A stretch of DNA of 64,000 bases from Myrmaecium sp. VS I D KN 1 (Eukaryota > Ascomycota > Dothideomycetes > Valsariales > Valsariaceae): positions 62,001-126,000 of the forward strand of contig JADQAV010000037.1 of assembly GCA_019775845.1 (NCBI GenBank). Reading direction: 5' to 3'. The translations under genes and the position numbers were made by a program. Under the pieces are notes generated by a model. It did no database searches, was not told the DNA's origin, and saw nothing but the letters and a program-made list of their open reading frames with translations. The number at the start of each line of letters is the position of its first letter. Positions within the stretch are counted from its first letter, which is position 1. Positions 1 through 14,548 of the stretch are shown here, one piece after another.

Positions 1-880
1 ACATACACACGCTCAGGTTTAGTATCTGGAATACTAGTACAGTTGGTAGTATTCAGCTGGATGCTACATACCTGACAGGTGCAGTACACCGTACTGAAGT
101 TATACCCTATCCCATATGCGATAGTAATTATACGCGCAATGTTCAATCGACACGCCGCGGACATGATCAACATCCGCATCCGTGGCTTTGCCCCCACCTC
201 CCTGCGGCCATCCCAAGGTTCCTCGGGCAGCAAGGGGGGTGGGGAGGAGAGCAAGAGAGGCGGCGGGGGCCGCTTCCTGACACTCCACCTCAGATGCCCG
301 GTGCGAGCGTCTTCCCAGTATCATTATAGTACTTAGTAACGTACCGACATCTTCATGTTGGGCTGACTGCTCATTGAAGCAATCGTAAATACTATACATT
401 ATGTGTGCCTACTTACTGTACTTATTTTCGTATGTTTCACTTGGTTATTTGCTTTCGAGTAGTTAGAGTAGTAGGTAGTTAATGCAGGAAACCGCCAGGC
501 ACCGCAGTACCAGCCACCGCCCCGCCCCAGCCATGCCAATTCCACTACGGGAGCTCCACTAACCACCTCCCATAACTACCACCAAACCCGTCCACGGCAA
601 ACAGCTCACTCACCGCGCTACTGCACCCTGCATCAGGCCCCAGACCACCGCCGTGCCGTACATTCGCTCCTTTCGCCGCAATCTCCATCGTCTCGTTCGT
701 CCTCTCATTGATCCCCCCCCGTTCGTGTTCACCCGTTTCCACCGGCCGCGGCACCGAATGAGACGTGAACCCGCTCTCTAGAGCTGCAGCGCAGCTTTTA
801 TCCCGCCTTCCCGCTCGCTCACTCATTCAATCGCTCGTTCAGCTTCGCACCATCCAACTCACTATACCGACAAGCCCCCC
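1..880. other. 5' flank of the C2-domain gene, no gene seen
   Basis: I see no convincing gene here. Open frames on both strands are short, lack family features and read like chance translations. The last 250 bases before the start codon at 881 are pyrimidine- and C-rich, with a run of C at about 713-720, as is usual for fungal promoters and leaders. This stretch probably holds the promoter of the downstream C2-domain gene. Confidence 0.5.
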
Positions 881-3737
881 ATGGCCACCAAAATCGCCAG
901 GCTGACGGCCCTTGGCGGCATGCACACCTCCGGAATTTACTCTGATATGACCGTGGATGGTCCGGAGATTGGCACGCTGGTCGTTATCTTTGACAGGGCA
1001 AAGAATCTACCCAACAGGAGGTCAATGGGCAAGCAAGATCCATATGCCGCTGCTAGGCTGGGGAAGGAGGCTAAGAAGACGGAGACGGACAAGAGAGGAG
1101 GGCAGACACCGCGATGGTAAGTCCCCAATTGACTATCTATCCCCCTTGAATCCAGAGATATTGACCGTGTTGGCTAGGGATCAGGAGTTACGCTTCACTG
1201 TTCACGATTCTCCGGATTACCAGCAGCTCAAGCTCTCTGTGTTCAACGACGATAAGAAGACGGAACTCATCGGCGAGGCCTGGGTCGATCTGACGGAGGT
1301 CATCGTGCCGGGTGGAGGACAAAGCGATATATGGCAAACTCTCAATTGCAAAGGCAAATATGCCGGTGAGGTTCGTATCGAATTGACATATTACGACACC
1401 CGACCAAAGATCGAAAAACCGTCGGTCACGGAGCGTCGACGAGAATCCAGCAAGAACGCTCAGATGGCCATGCAAAGTCCGTCCGTAAGCGGCCCTCGCG
1501 AAAACGCTTACAGCACACCAGTGAAGAGAAGGCCTCTTCCGGGCGACGTTACTGCCGCATCCCCTTCTCCTGTAGCGGTGCAAAGTCCTCTATCCACCCC
1601 TCAAGACCATCAGACGTCGCCTCATAATGCCCGGTCAATGGGAACGTCACCTACTCACCATTCTCGGCACCACTACCGAGATCGGACTTCTCCGTATGAA
1701 TTTCCACTGCCTGCAAATCGCAGCCGAGAATCTTTGAATTCTCCTAACCGGTACGATCAGCAATATGAGGACCCCTCGTTAGCACCCGCTCGGAGGCAAT
1801 ACGATGTACAACCCATTGAACCGTCACCTTACGTTGCCCGTAAACAACCCGCAACTCGGATTCCAATGCCTCCGCACGATCCGCGATCCGGACAACATGA
1901 GAGCCCCAGACGACCACACAGCTATGTGGAACATTCACGCTCGGACCCCGCCCTTCCCACTCACTACACATCGGAGGATCCACAACAAAGGAGACCTGCT
2001 CAACACATCTGGTCCGAAAACCAGAGTCACGCGCCACAAAATATGCCATATCGCGAAGATCATCGGCGAAGTCTAGGAACTTCGGGTGGAGATGGTTCTC
2101 CACAAAGCAGCGGATTCCGACCCCAGGACCGGTATGATCGGCACCCGACTGCGCAATATAATGCGTATCAAGCCTCATCGGCTACATACGATCCGAGCGA
2201 CTCGCACAGAGCGCCCATGAAGTCTTTACAGCCGACTGTCGAGGATGAGACTGATGTGCCCCCGCCTCCTCCGGTTCATAGAAGCAGCGCGCCCGCAGCG
2301 GTACCTCGGTACGATCCTGTCAGTCAACAGGTCTACCGTGACGATGTACCGGCACCCTTGAACATCGGCTCACAGAAGCGCCAGTCTATAGGAGACGGTT
2401 ACCTTCAGGGGCCGGATGGCTATATCGATCCAGTACCCGAGCGTCGACGAACAATGCCGAGTCCTACATATCCTCCCACGGGTTCCCAGCCTCAGTCGCG
2501 GCCTGTGTCTCGTGATACGATGGGCCCTTCACCCCTTAGAAATGAGTTTCAACCCAATGCACCACCAGTCCGTTATGAGGCAGTAAATGGAGTTGAAGGT
2601 TCACATGTCGCACGCCGTTCGAGCAACGTCATGCCGGTAGCACCACCCCGAGATGACCCATACCAACAACCGCCCACCTACGATGTTGTCCAGTCCCGCC
2701 CTCACTCTCAATCTGATGGGTCGTTGGTGCGTTTCTACGGCTCCGGTCCTGCGCCGCCTCCTCCGCCTCCTCAGTCTCAGCAAGAGGTCGTATCAAAGCC
2801 TGACTCGCCACGTTATTACCGCCCTGCCCAGGATGCGGCGACCCCTCTAGTTAAACCGCGGGCCATAAGCCCAGTTCCTACCGATGTACGGGAGTCACGT
2901 GGCCCCCTCCGCAGCACCCCAACCCGCAAATCCGTCTCGCCACGACCGCCCACCTCTGACGGAATTGAGCGTCGCCCCTCTAGTACACCCTTCTCCCCTG
3001 ACGATTTTGGGGTTTTCAATCCCAATGCGCCTCGGCCAATATCCTCACATAGCCAATCGCCATTTGCAGGCACCATTCCCGGCGCGGCAGAGTCAAGTGG
3101 CGACAAGATTGTGGGATTCCACGGTCAAGAGGTCGATCCTTCTGACCATCTGCCTGTTGATAGCTGGGCGCCTGAGCCCGAGCGTAAGGGACCCGAGCGG
3201 AAAGTACCTCCTCGGGAAAGGGAAAAATTGACTGGTGCAAGGGAGCTTGGAACAAGGGCCCGTGACCGTACTAGCCCAGCGGACGCAGTTATCCGTCACG
3301 CTGTCAACGGCGTGGCGGGCGTGGCATCTGGCCCCACGACAACTTCGTCTGCTGGCTCTAGTCTGGGAATGGCCAGTGACTATGGCTCAACGGGGAGGAA
3401 CCGCCTCCAGAAGCGCTCTGGCCGTCCTGCATCGGCTGTCATCATGCCCGGTCCTGGTCCCATCACCGGGGTGCCGATGCCGCCGCAAAACAACGTGCTC
3501 CGTGAGCGAGACATCCCCAACGCGGGTTACGCATATGGTGGTCCTCCCGGAGCCGATGCATATGCCATCACCACCACCAGAGGCGGAGCCCCTCCCCCGA
3601 TCCCGGCCAAGATACCGATGGATGCGGTGCCGGATGACTTGGCGCGCTTGAGCGAAGAGATGAGCCGCATCGACATCGGGCAGAGCGTTGGCCGCAGAGG
3701 TGGGATGTTGACACGACGGGGCCATGCTTTCAATTAA
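881..3737 (+). CDS. C2-domain protein of the Inn1/Fic1 cytokinesis family
   Basis: The coding sequence joins 881-1116 and 1178-3737 and gives 931 residues. The 61-nt intron (GTAAGT...CTAG) interrupts the C2 domain in the motif TPRW|DQELRF; reading through it instead meets a stop. Residues ~25-150 form a C2 beta-sandwich (GTLVVIFDRAKNLPNR, KQDPY, LSVFNDDKK, IGEAWVDL), a fold that binds phospholipids or partners. The remaining ~780 residues are disordered, rich in Pro, Ser, Arg and Gln, with many PxxP and poly-Pro stretches suited to SH3 binding. Yeast Inn1 and fission-yeast Fic1 share this architecture and act at the contractile ring and septum with F-BAR and Cyk3-type SH3 proteins, so I infer a septation role. 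The start ATG has a good context (CCCCATGG) and precedes the C2 fold directly. Confidence 0.85.
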
Positions 3738-4735
3738 GCATACATCTGGCCATGTTTGAGAAGGGGATGAACTTGTACGACTTGCGGATAGTTTTAATGA
3801 CTGTACACATGGAAGAAAAAAAGGTCTTTTGGGTTGGGCAAGGTTAGGCACACTGGGTTACAATTAGGATAGGATACATATGGTCATTGTCAGGCACCTT
3901 TACATGCGGGTGACCTGGCTGTTTCTTTTTTTCCTTTTCTTCTTTCCTTTCTTTCATTTCACACTTCAGGGTCTCTTGAAGTCGACTGGTAGCTTTCTTA
4001 TTGAGAAACTGACCGGATTTCTGTCGTCTTCTTCTTCAGGCTATTCTCGGCGTAGAGGACGCGTCGGACAGACACGAATATATTTAGTAGACCTAATAGC
4101 TACTACTGTACCTGTAATAGCTGCTCTGCCCTTATGCTCCCTTTTTTTATTTTGGATTGACATGACAGTTGTTCTGATTTCCTTCACCGTTTTCCCCGTC
4201 ACTTTCAACGTCCAACGGCTGCTTCCGACAACCCCGCGTCTTGGCGAACTCAGCCTCGGCGATCGAGGACAGCGATGGGCTCGCATCACTTCGATGTATG
4301 TAGTTCGTCGGAGTCACCGCATGGTACAAGTACGTTTGGATCCGCTGTCGTCTTTCAGAACTACAGCGTCACAAACACATGCTTTATCAAAGTGCACTTG
4401 CTGTGCTGTTTGTCGCCAATGGTGGTGATAGGGGAGGAGGGTTCTGGACTCCGACGCGGTGATGAGTGATGATGGGCAGGATGATGTCACGCATGTATCA
4501 TACCTCCCATACATACAACCCCTCCATAGTCGGATCGTTCCTGATGGGATGAGATGATGGCATGTCCTGGATAACTTATAAAAACGGAACCGTCCTCCTC
4601 TCTCTCTCTCTCCTCTTCATTCTCCCTCATACTACCACATCCACACCACGCATCCTCCCTCCTTGCAGAAACGACCACGAAACTTCGCACACCCTATACA
4701 ACACAACTCACCTAACCCACCAACAAACCACCACA
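3738..4735. other. Intergenic region with the promoter of the small gene at 4736
   Basis: This stretch lies between two plus-strand genes. It holds the 3' flank of the C2-domain gene, T-rich tracts near 3920-3960, and the promoter of the next gene. A 182-codon open frame at 3880-4428 is hydrophobic only because of T-runs, resembles no family and is not called. Confidence 0.5.
4577..4584 (+). promoter_or_regulatory. TATA box of the 4736-5258 gene
   Basis: The octamer TATAAAAA lies 159 bases before the start codon and is followed at about 4595-4630 by a CT-rich tract. A TATA box followed by a CT block and then the start site is the classic arrangement of strongly expressed fungal genes. The motifs are visible; the expression level is inferred. 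Confidence 0.55.
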
Positions 4736-5258
4736 ATGTCCGCAGAATACCAAGGCAAAAACCCCCTCGACCTCGCCAAGGAAGCCGAGCGCAACATGAA
4801 CGACTGGCGGCTACGAGCCGACAACCGGACCGACGTGAGCGACTCCAGTACGTCCCCCCTCCCTTCGCCCCCTCCCCTCCACCCTCCTCCTCTCCCCCCC
4901 CCCCCAAGGCAACCCCCATCACTAACCCCGCATCAGAGGAAGAAAGCGGCGTCAACGCCAACGTGCGCGGGCCCGGCGCCAGCGTGACGTACGGCTCGGC
5001 CGCCTCGGGCGCGGGCGACAACCGGGAGATCCCCCTCTCCGAAGGCGGGGATCTGGATCCGTTGACGGGGAAGTAAGTGTCAACAAGTCGATGGGCGCCG
5101 TGTTGAGCTTGATGGGATGTGCTGACCGCCTGGATGGCAGGCCGTATAAGGCGCGCGACTATGAGGGTGTCGGGGGCCCGGAAGATAAGCGGAGGCTGTA
5201 TGCGCAGCAGCATGGTGGGGAGCAGGATGCGGATGCGGCGGCGGCGGGGGCGAAGTAA
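4736..5258 (+). CDS. Small hydrophilic protein of unknown function, 121 residues
   Basis: Three exons, 4736-4847, 4937-5072 and 5141-5258, join in frame through introns of 89 and 68 nt (GTACGT...CAG and GTAAGT...CAG). The protein starts MSAEYQGKNPLDLAKEAER, has a Gly/Ala/Ser-rich middle (GPGASVTYGSAASGAGDN) and a charged end (PYKARDYEGVGGPEDKRRLY...) closing in poly-Ala. It has no signal peptide, membrane helix or catalytic motif. I recognise the general look of a conserved small fungal protein but cannot name it. The TATA/CT promoter suggests good expression. It converges with the MAP kinase gene, leaving about 540 bases between their stop codons. The gene model is well supported because both splices restore one open frame. 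The function is unknown. Confidence 0.7.
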
Positions 5259-5795
5259 ATGTTGAAGGAAAATAAAAGTAAAAGAAGAACGAAAATGGGG
5301 ATGGGGCTTGTCGAGGGAAGTGTATTATTAAAATATGATGATCGAGAGGGCCGAGGGCTCTGTGTACGATTAGTAGCGAAGCAATGTGACCCCATCGTAA
5401 AGATGGGCATACAAACATAGCAACAAGCATCTTTGACGATGCGAAAACGATGTCGTCTGTATCCCAGAAACCAAACGAATGGACAATGTGTACAACCCAT
5501 ACGGCGGCGATGGTGGTGGTGAACGAAGGAGTGGCGGTGGGTAAAAAAGGAGAGGTATATTGCTGTCAGTCTACCTGCGACGTGTAACAAGTCGATGATC
5601 CTCCGCCCTTATAACGGCACCACCCCTTCCACATTCTCTCAAACCTTCTTGGGGGAGACGAACGTGAAAGGGGCGTCTCTTTTTTTTTCCTTTTCGCCCC
5701 TCCGAACTGCCGTGTGATACGTGAATCGTGATGCAGAGACGTAAGCGAAGCTGAAAAGAACGCTCCGGCGGATGCGGGACGTTAATATGATCCAT
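5259..5795. other. Convergent 3' region between the small gene and the MAP kinase
   Basis: About 540 bases separate two stop codons that face each other. Apart from a short T-run near 5690 I see no feature. It probably contains both 3' UTRs and polyadenylation sites. Confidence 0.5.
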
Positions 5796-7340
<1,545 letters not shown>

Positions 7341-10300
7341 GATGAGGGCGGGATGGGAGGGGAGGTCACGGGTACCCGCGTCGAGGTGTTGAGGTGGAAG
7401 GAAGGTGTTGCAGGTCGAGGCGTTTCGAGCTTGATGCGGGCCGTTATGAAGGGTCCTGTAGCCGCCCGGGGCTGAGACTATGACCGATCAGGACCGCAGA
7501 GCGGTAAACGAGCGGAGGGGTGTCTGACCCGTCGGATGCGCAGTCGGACGCGGCTGTCCCGATCCGGCGGCAGAAGGCGGTGATGCTGGAGAGACGTTTG
7601 AGCGTGGTGAATAAGGATCGAGTGTGAATGGGAGTGTGAGTGTGAGACGACGACGGGGTTGAGGGGTTGAGGGGTTGACGAGGTTACTTTAGCAGTCTGC
7701 GGGGCCCTGGCACGCCTGCCTGGCTGACAGTGGCACGGTGGCTGCTGACAGTTGTGGAACCCCTGGCACTCCCGCCCGACTTGGCAGGACATCGTCGTTC
7801 GTTGATGGATAGAGCCTTAGGTATAAGGGCAGCATAGTACTCATAATACATACGTGAGGTACATACATGAGTATACCCGATTCTACGACGATGGCGGGGG
7901 GTGGATGAGCGACGTTGCTCGTGTCTGTCATCTCCGGCTATTCACACGTATACGAAGGCAAGGACAGAGGTACGAACATCGCGGCAGCCTGCCTACTGGT
8001 GTGCCGACGGCATCAAACTTCAACAATATCAAACCCCGCATGTAGCCGCTGATCTCACACCGCCTTCCCTTCCACGGGGTGGATGACATGCATTGATATA
8101 CATGCATGTACATGAACGACCGCTAGGTAATTCTTGTTGAACGGAGGACGATGACGGATGGATACTATGATAGAGGTTTTGCGGCCCCTGGATTGCGAGG
8201 GATGAGGTATGTAGGTAGATACAGTATGTGTAGATATGTAGTGCTTAGGGAAGGTGGTTGCAAAGTCCAGCTTTGGAGCGCAGGACTGGATACGTATTCC
8301 AGCCAGTCACAGAAAGTGGCAATTCTCCTCATCATCATCAATGTGAGAAATGACGACGTCCTGTAGGATAGAACGTACATGGAGTACATTTGTCGTAAAA
8401 CAGACGGCAGCAGCACGGTACCTCATGAAAGGTAGATATCTTGCACCGCTGGGACTACGTCCGCAGGTCATACAGTCGCAAAGGTAGTGGGCAGTAGACA
8501 GATACATATAGCAGTACTCGAGAGGACGAGGGAAGGGAGATCCGGATTGAGAGCAGAAACCCCCCATCTCTGTATCTACAACCTCATTCGAAACCCCACC
8601 CCCACCCTCATCCTCACCCTTACCCCTTCACCGCTGATAGATGGATAGGCGGGTCGGACACATGGCAGACAGATAATCAGGTACATACCGGGGGAGAGAG
8701 AGATACGTACATACAGATGTACGCATTGGGGCTAGAGTCGCTCTTTTCCCCTTTGGTGGTGAAAGCCGATAAGATCTATCTATCTCCTCGAAGGACGATA
8801 AGGACTGGAACTGAACTGGTCAAGTCGTTCGCGCCTTTGAAGTACTGTTTAGCAGTGAGGGCTTGATGAAGGGATTGCCGATCCTAAGAAGGAATAAAGG
8901 TCCCTCGGGTATCTTAGTCGAGCAGCAGGCGTTCTGAAACGACGAGGTCGATCAATCAATCAGTCAATCACCGCCGCCACCGCTTGTCCGCTTGCCGGGA
9001 AATATCGTCCTGATTCGAGTGAACGCGGACGAACGGTCGCGGTGCATGAGGTGAAGATGTCCCTTGCGAAGGGGATTGCGACAGTCAACATGCATGAGTC
9101 GTCGTTCGTCGGGATGGTCCAGATGCCCTGATTCGAGGTGTTCACGTCAACGCAAGCAGCAGAAAAAAAAGGTTCCTGGCGGCAGGACCCTGAGGCGTCC
9201 TACGATCGATCCTTTGGTTCCGCGTCCCATCCCATCTTCTGGCCGCGCTCCATCGCCCACCGCCCTTCCTTACTCGTGTTCGGTCAAAAAGCAAAGGTGG
9301 CGATTCGTTTGGCTTGACGTTGAAGGATTGGTTGGGCTGGAGCGTGAGGAATGCCTCTGCAAGGATTTCGAACGGCTCGAAGGTGGTCGGGACGGTCGGA
9401 TGGGAGGCCATCGCCCGTCAGGGTTTCCCTGGCATTTCAGGTCCCCGTCCCGTCAACCTTGAATCCAATCCGTTTTCGCGAACCACATTTTTTTCTTCCA
9501 GGTTTGTACCGACCGCCAAGGGCGAGAGGGAGGAAGTTCGGATGGACAGCAGACAGAAAGGAAGTGCCATGCGATGTCCTTTTCATCGCGATGATCAGTG
9601 TATCTTGTCTTGAACAGCGTAACGTTACCCAAGTGTGGACTTGAATCTCACACTGATCGAGAAGAGATCGAGAGATCAGTGAATAGCAAGGCCACCACGG
9701 TGGGTGTTGGTTTTCCCGGCCGTCGTTCCGCTCAGAGGATGAACCCACCCACACCCATGACGTCCCATGTCCCGCCGACATACCAAAAGGTGTGCCTTGC
9801 GCGACAGGGAGAGAGAAAACTTTTTTTCTTCCACTTCTTCCCAGCAGCTCCTCGCCTTTACACCGACACCCCACCCTTTTCTCTGTCTCTTTTCTCTTCG
9901 GCCCTTCCTCTCCCTCAGCAACCTTGTCGCGGCGGGTTGTGTATATGTGTCTGTAACGGCTAGTACCTAGAGCATCATACGGAGTATAGCCGTGCCCTCC
10001 CTCGCTCCCTCCGCGCCATGGCCCATGTCACTCCGCCATGATGCCTTCCCCCCCGTGGGCGCACCGCGGCGGCGTGTGGCGGGGCAGCTCAGCAAGGACG
10101 ACGATTCGTTCGGGGAAGATGGGGGGAGGAGGGGGGAGGTCATGGCTGGGCGGGGTTCGTTTTCTCACGTCCTTGTGTTTCGAAGTGGTAAATCAATACG
10201 ATTGTACTTTGTCATAAAGGGACACCGGCGGATGTTGAATGTTGGTTGGAACTGGCTCTATTCTGATATATACTACGTATTGTACATACAACGGTTGAAC

Positions 10301-11233
10301 GAGACATTACTGCAAACTACTATTACTGCTATACGACAGAAACGCCCGCTGTCGGACAACCAGCCGCATGAAGTACAGAGAGGCGAGCCAGGCGACGTAT
10401 GTATGTCCATAAGGCACAATAGGTGAGCCAGTCGCGACGCCCCCTAGATAATCTTCTCGACGCCGAGTAGTCCCGCTCCAGGACCACCGGTACGCTGCCG
10501 GCCCTCCCCATCTCGCCCAAGCCACCGCGCGGGCTCTGCCTCTTTTTGCCCCTCACCACCTCTTCCACCCCCCCTCCCTCATGCACACTCGCGGTTACGT
10601 GCGTGGCGTAGGGAGTAAGACCGGTATTGTGCGGTGTGAGGGCCACTGTACACCACTAGTGATAGAGAGATACTTTAGTTACGGTGAATAGAAGTATGGT
10701 CTGTCGCTGTTATAATACAATACGGATACCTGTCCGACTGCGCCGGACCACCCGCAACGCCGCACGATCCCCTTCCGACCCAGTTCTCCATCGCCGTGCC
10801 CCGTTCGTAATTGCGCCGAGGCTAGCTTCGGTAGCGTGAGGGATTCCGTTCTGTACGTGCAAGTCGTACCAAGATGCCAAAGAGTTTGGCTGTGCGATAA
10901 CGGGGATGCTGCCGACCGACTAGTGGTACCTAGGCATCTAGCACCTCTTTGCTACTCCACGACAACGTTCTCACGACCTGATAGGACCAGGGAACCTGTC
11001 CCCCGGTTGAGTTGCCTTCGAAGAGGTTAAGAGATCCTATCGCATCTCAACTCACCCTCTCTCTCTTTCCCTCTCTCCCGCTCTTCCTCTATATCTCTCC
11101 CGTGCTCCCTCTACATTTTTTTTTTTTTTTTCATTTCGTACCACCAACTTCCGCCATTCCTCGCCATTGGGTCCTCTTCTTTTCTCCGTTCCTCTCTCCC
11201 TCTCTCTCACCTTCCCTCTCCCTCCCATCCGCC
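7341..11233. other. 3.9 kb gene-free divergent region (mpkA / permease promoters)
   Basis: This is the longest gap in the window and lies between divergent start codons. Open frames are short and unconvincing; the best, 9411-9142 on the minus strand (89 codons), resembles no family known to me. Visible elements are a GGGGTTGAG repeat (three units, about 7654-7678) close upstream of mpkA, a 12-bp palindrome TACATGCATGTA at 8099-8110, and CT-rich DNA with a T16 run near the permease. It may contain long 5' leaders or non-coding transcripts, but the sequence alone does not show this. Confidence 0.5.
11116..11131 (+). promoter_or_regulatory. T16 tract in the permease promoter or leader
   Basis: Sixteen consecutive T lie about 100 bases before the permease start, inside a long pyrimidine-rich block (about 11040-11230). 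Poly(dA:dT) tracts of this kind commonly disfavour nucleosomes in fungal promoters. The role here is inferred. Confidence 0.4.
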
Positions 11234-13071
11234 ATGTCGGCTCTCATGGAATCCGACCACGCCGCGGGCCTCCACCCCCGCAAAACCTCGCACGAGTCCG
11301 ACAAGGGCCGGAAAGTGAGCCTGGGCGCCCGGAACGCGGAGAAGGCGTCCATCATGGAAGGGGAAGAGGCCGCGGCCGACGACCTGCTCGAGGCCCTGGG
11401 CTACGCGCCGGAGCTGTCCCGGAACCGGTCGACGTTGCAGGTCGCCTTCATGTCCTTCGTCCTCGCCTCGATCCCGTACGGCCTGGCGACCACCATGACC
11501 TATCCTCTCGTCGGCGGCGGGCCCGCGAACATCCTCTGGGGGTGGGTGGCGGTTTCGATCATCATCCTCTGTGTGGCTGCTTCTTTGGGAGAAATCACCT
11601 CGGTTTATCCTACCGGTGAGTGAGGTTGCAATTCACTATTTGGAGTAGTCATCCTAACATCTCGCAGCTGGCGGTGTCTATTACCAGACGTTCATGCTTT
11701 CCCCGCCGTCCTATCGGAGAGTCGCTTCCTGGATCTGCGGCTGGGCCTATGTGGTCGGCAACATCACCATCACTCTGGCCGTCAACTTCGGCACCACCCA
11801 GTTCATCGTGGGCTGTATCAACGTCTTCGAAACGGATGATGGGGTAGGTATCTTCCAGGCCGAGACGTACCAGGTTTTCCTCATCTTCCTTGCCATCACC
11901 ATCCTGTGCAATCTAGTGTCTGCACTAGGCAACCGCTGGCTTCCCATGCTCGATGTAAGTTTTGTCTTTTGACTCCACGGGTGCCGACCTGTACTAATCG
12001 CACCGTGCAGACGTTCGCCATCTTCTGGACCTTGGCAGGTGTCCTTGCCATCCTGATTTGCACTCTCGCCATTGCCAAGAATGGCAGGCATACCGGCGAA
12101 TACGTCTTCACCGACTTCGAGCCCCAGTCCGGCTGGGTCCCGGGCTGGTCGTTCTGCGTTGGCTTGCTTCAAGCTGCCTATGGCACTTCCTCCACCGGCA
12201 TGATCATCTCGTAAGTGCTCGTACCTTCTCTGACAATCTTTGAGCCGGGCGCTGACCCTGACGTAGCATGTGTGAAGAGGTCCGTGCTCCTAGCACGCAA
12301 GTCCCTAAGGCCATGGTCGCGACCATCGGCATCAACACCTTCGCCGGCCTTCTCTTCCTGATCCCACTTCTCTTCGTCCTCCCCGACTTGAAGGAGCTCG
12401 CCCTTGAGTCTCAACCGGTTCCTGTCATCATCAAATCCGCCATCGGCAACTCCGGCGGTTCCTTCGCTTTGCTGATCCCGCTTATGGTCCTGGCCATCAT
12501 CTGCGGCATCGGCTGCACGACCGCCGCCTCTCGCTGTACCTGGGCCTTCGCCCGCGACGGCGCGATTCCGGGAGCCAGGTGGTGGAGAACCGTGAACAAG
12601 AAGCTTGACGTCCCGCTCAACGCGATGATGCTCAGCATGGCCGTCCAGATCATCCTCGGCATTATCTACTTCGGATCCAGCGCCGCCTTCAGCGCGTTCT
12701 CCGGCGTCGGCGTCATCTGCCTAACGGTCTCCTACGCCATCCCGGTCGCCGTCTCCTTGATCGGAGGCCGGACGCACATCAAGGACGGCCAATTCAACCT
12801 CGGGCCCATCGGCACGGTGTGCAACGTCATCGCCCTCGCCTGGTCGCTGCTCGCCGTCCCCTTGTTCTGCATGCCGACGACGATCCCCGTGGCGGCCGAG
12901 ACGATGAACTACGCCTCCGTCGTCTTCGCGGCCTCCATCCTCATCTCGATGGCATGGTACATCGCCTGGGGCTACAAGAACTACGCCGGCCCGCCCACGG
13001 AGGAGGACCTGGTCGTCGACCGTCGCCGGTCCAGCGTCCGCGTCTCCAGCATCGGCACCGCTGAGCCTTGA
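11234..13071 (+). CDS. Amino acid/choline/GABA-type permease (APC superfamily), 557 residues
   Basis: Four exons, 11234-11615, 11668-11954, 12011-12210 and 12267-13071, joined by introns of 46-56 nt class (52, 56 and 56 nt). The product has a hydrophilic N-terminus of about 65 residues, then roughly twelve membrane helices starting at TLQVAFMSFVLASIPYGLATTM. The early TTMTYPLVGGGPANILWGW block and the CEEVRAPSTQVPKAM loop are typical of the fungal amino acid/choline transporter branch (Hnm1/Uga4-like). It probably imports a small amine or amino acid at the plasma membrane by proton symport. The exact substrate cannot be read from sequence. The short C-tail is rich in Arg and Ser and may be regulatory. 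Confidence 0.88.
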
Positions 13072-14515
13072 AATGCCCTCCAACCCTTCCTTCCCTTTCC
13101 CTGGAAGAAGAGGACCGGTGCCTCAATTGCGCAACCCCCGCCACCCCCGCCGCCAGTCAGCCGGGTCCGGGCGGGTGCCCAGGGTCTGTAGGATCGTTCT
13201 TCTATGTGCGTTGCGCCCGCTGTGCCGTATTGTAGAGGTTTCGTGTCCCCCCGCCGCCTTACTTAATCTCGCCGCCGTCGCCCATCGCGCCTCTCCCGAT
13301 CTCCATTTCCTCTTTTTCCGATACTACGCCGCCTCTCGCCCACGCAGCTTGTCCGCGTTCCTGTGTCGCCCTTCCGTTACATCCATCGTATTGCCCGATG
13401 CGCGCCGCTTTCTCCGTCTTCAGCGCCCTTTGCGACTTATTTTCGAAACTACGCCCCGCGCGCCTGCCGAAAGTTATACGCCCGTGCGCTTTTCTGTCAA
13501 CGATCCGCCCACGTGCACCTATTCCAACGCCCCTCTGCGCCTGCGCCGCCTTTCCGTGTGTGTGTGTCTGTGTCTCTACGTGTGTCCTGTACTGTACTTG
13601 TACGTGAGTGCCTGCGTGAGTGCGTTTGCATGATAAGAAAAAAAAAAGATGCTTAGCTCGGTGTGGTTCTGGTGTTATTATCTCTCTTTCTTTTTTGTTT
13701 CTTTTTTTTAGATCTGCTGGATACCATTTTGCTTTTTTTATTCACCTTTTCTCCTTGGATTTGTCCATCTATGTCTTCTTGTTCTTTTTTTTTCCGCGGT
13801 TTCTGCGTGACGGCGGAGCAGAGCGGAGCATCGTGGCTGATGGCGGGGGAACGTACGTCGTTGCGGCGGCGGGGGAGGGGGGCCGATGGTACCTCCTCTC
13901 CTCCCGCTTTATCGCGGAAGCTGTCCTCATCTGTTTCTCTCTCCCTCCCGCATCTGCTCCGTCTCCGGGTCTCGCTTCGATCGCCACCTGCTGTGCTAGG
14001 CGGAGTCGGGGGCCGACTGCCGGTCCCCATCTTGCTGAGCTAGGGTGGTGGTGGAGCGCGACGCCGCTCGACCTTTCTCTCTCTCTGTATATATGCTACG
14101 CACCTGTGTATATTCTTTTCTTCTACCTCGTTATTCCATCTTTTTTATAGACCGAGGAGGAAAAAGGAGGGGGAAAGGAAAGCAAAAGGGGATATAGAAT
14201 AGAGTTGGATAGGTTAGGGTAGGGTAGAAAATGTGCTACGTTTTTATACTTTGCCTTGGTGATCTATCATTTTTTTGCAGAAAGGTGAAGATCTATTTAA
14301 TCTTTTTATATATCTATCTACCGAGAGCTGAGGTCGATGATGCGAATTGGGCTCTGATATACTCCACCGGAGCACTTACAACGTCACATTCTTTCTCTCT
14401 GCTCTGTCTCTCTGCTTCAGGGACTTCACGCTTCACATCCCTATATCCTGCCTCCCGACATCGTATCTAAACGACAAATGCGCCTGAGAACACGCATTTA
14501 CACTCTTTTCGCGTC

Positions 14516-14548
<33 letters not shown>

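Noticed and set aside
3880-4428. 182-codon plus-strand open frame with hydrophobic stretches
   Set aside because: The hydrophobic residues come from T-runs in the 3' flank of the C2-domain gene. There is no family resemblance.
9142-9411. 89-codon minus-strand open frame (MASHPTVPTTFEPFEIL...) in the large gap
   Set aside because: The first half reads like a protein, but there is no recognisable domain, no splice support and an overlapping plus-strand frame of greater length. It is worth checking against RNA data only.
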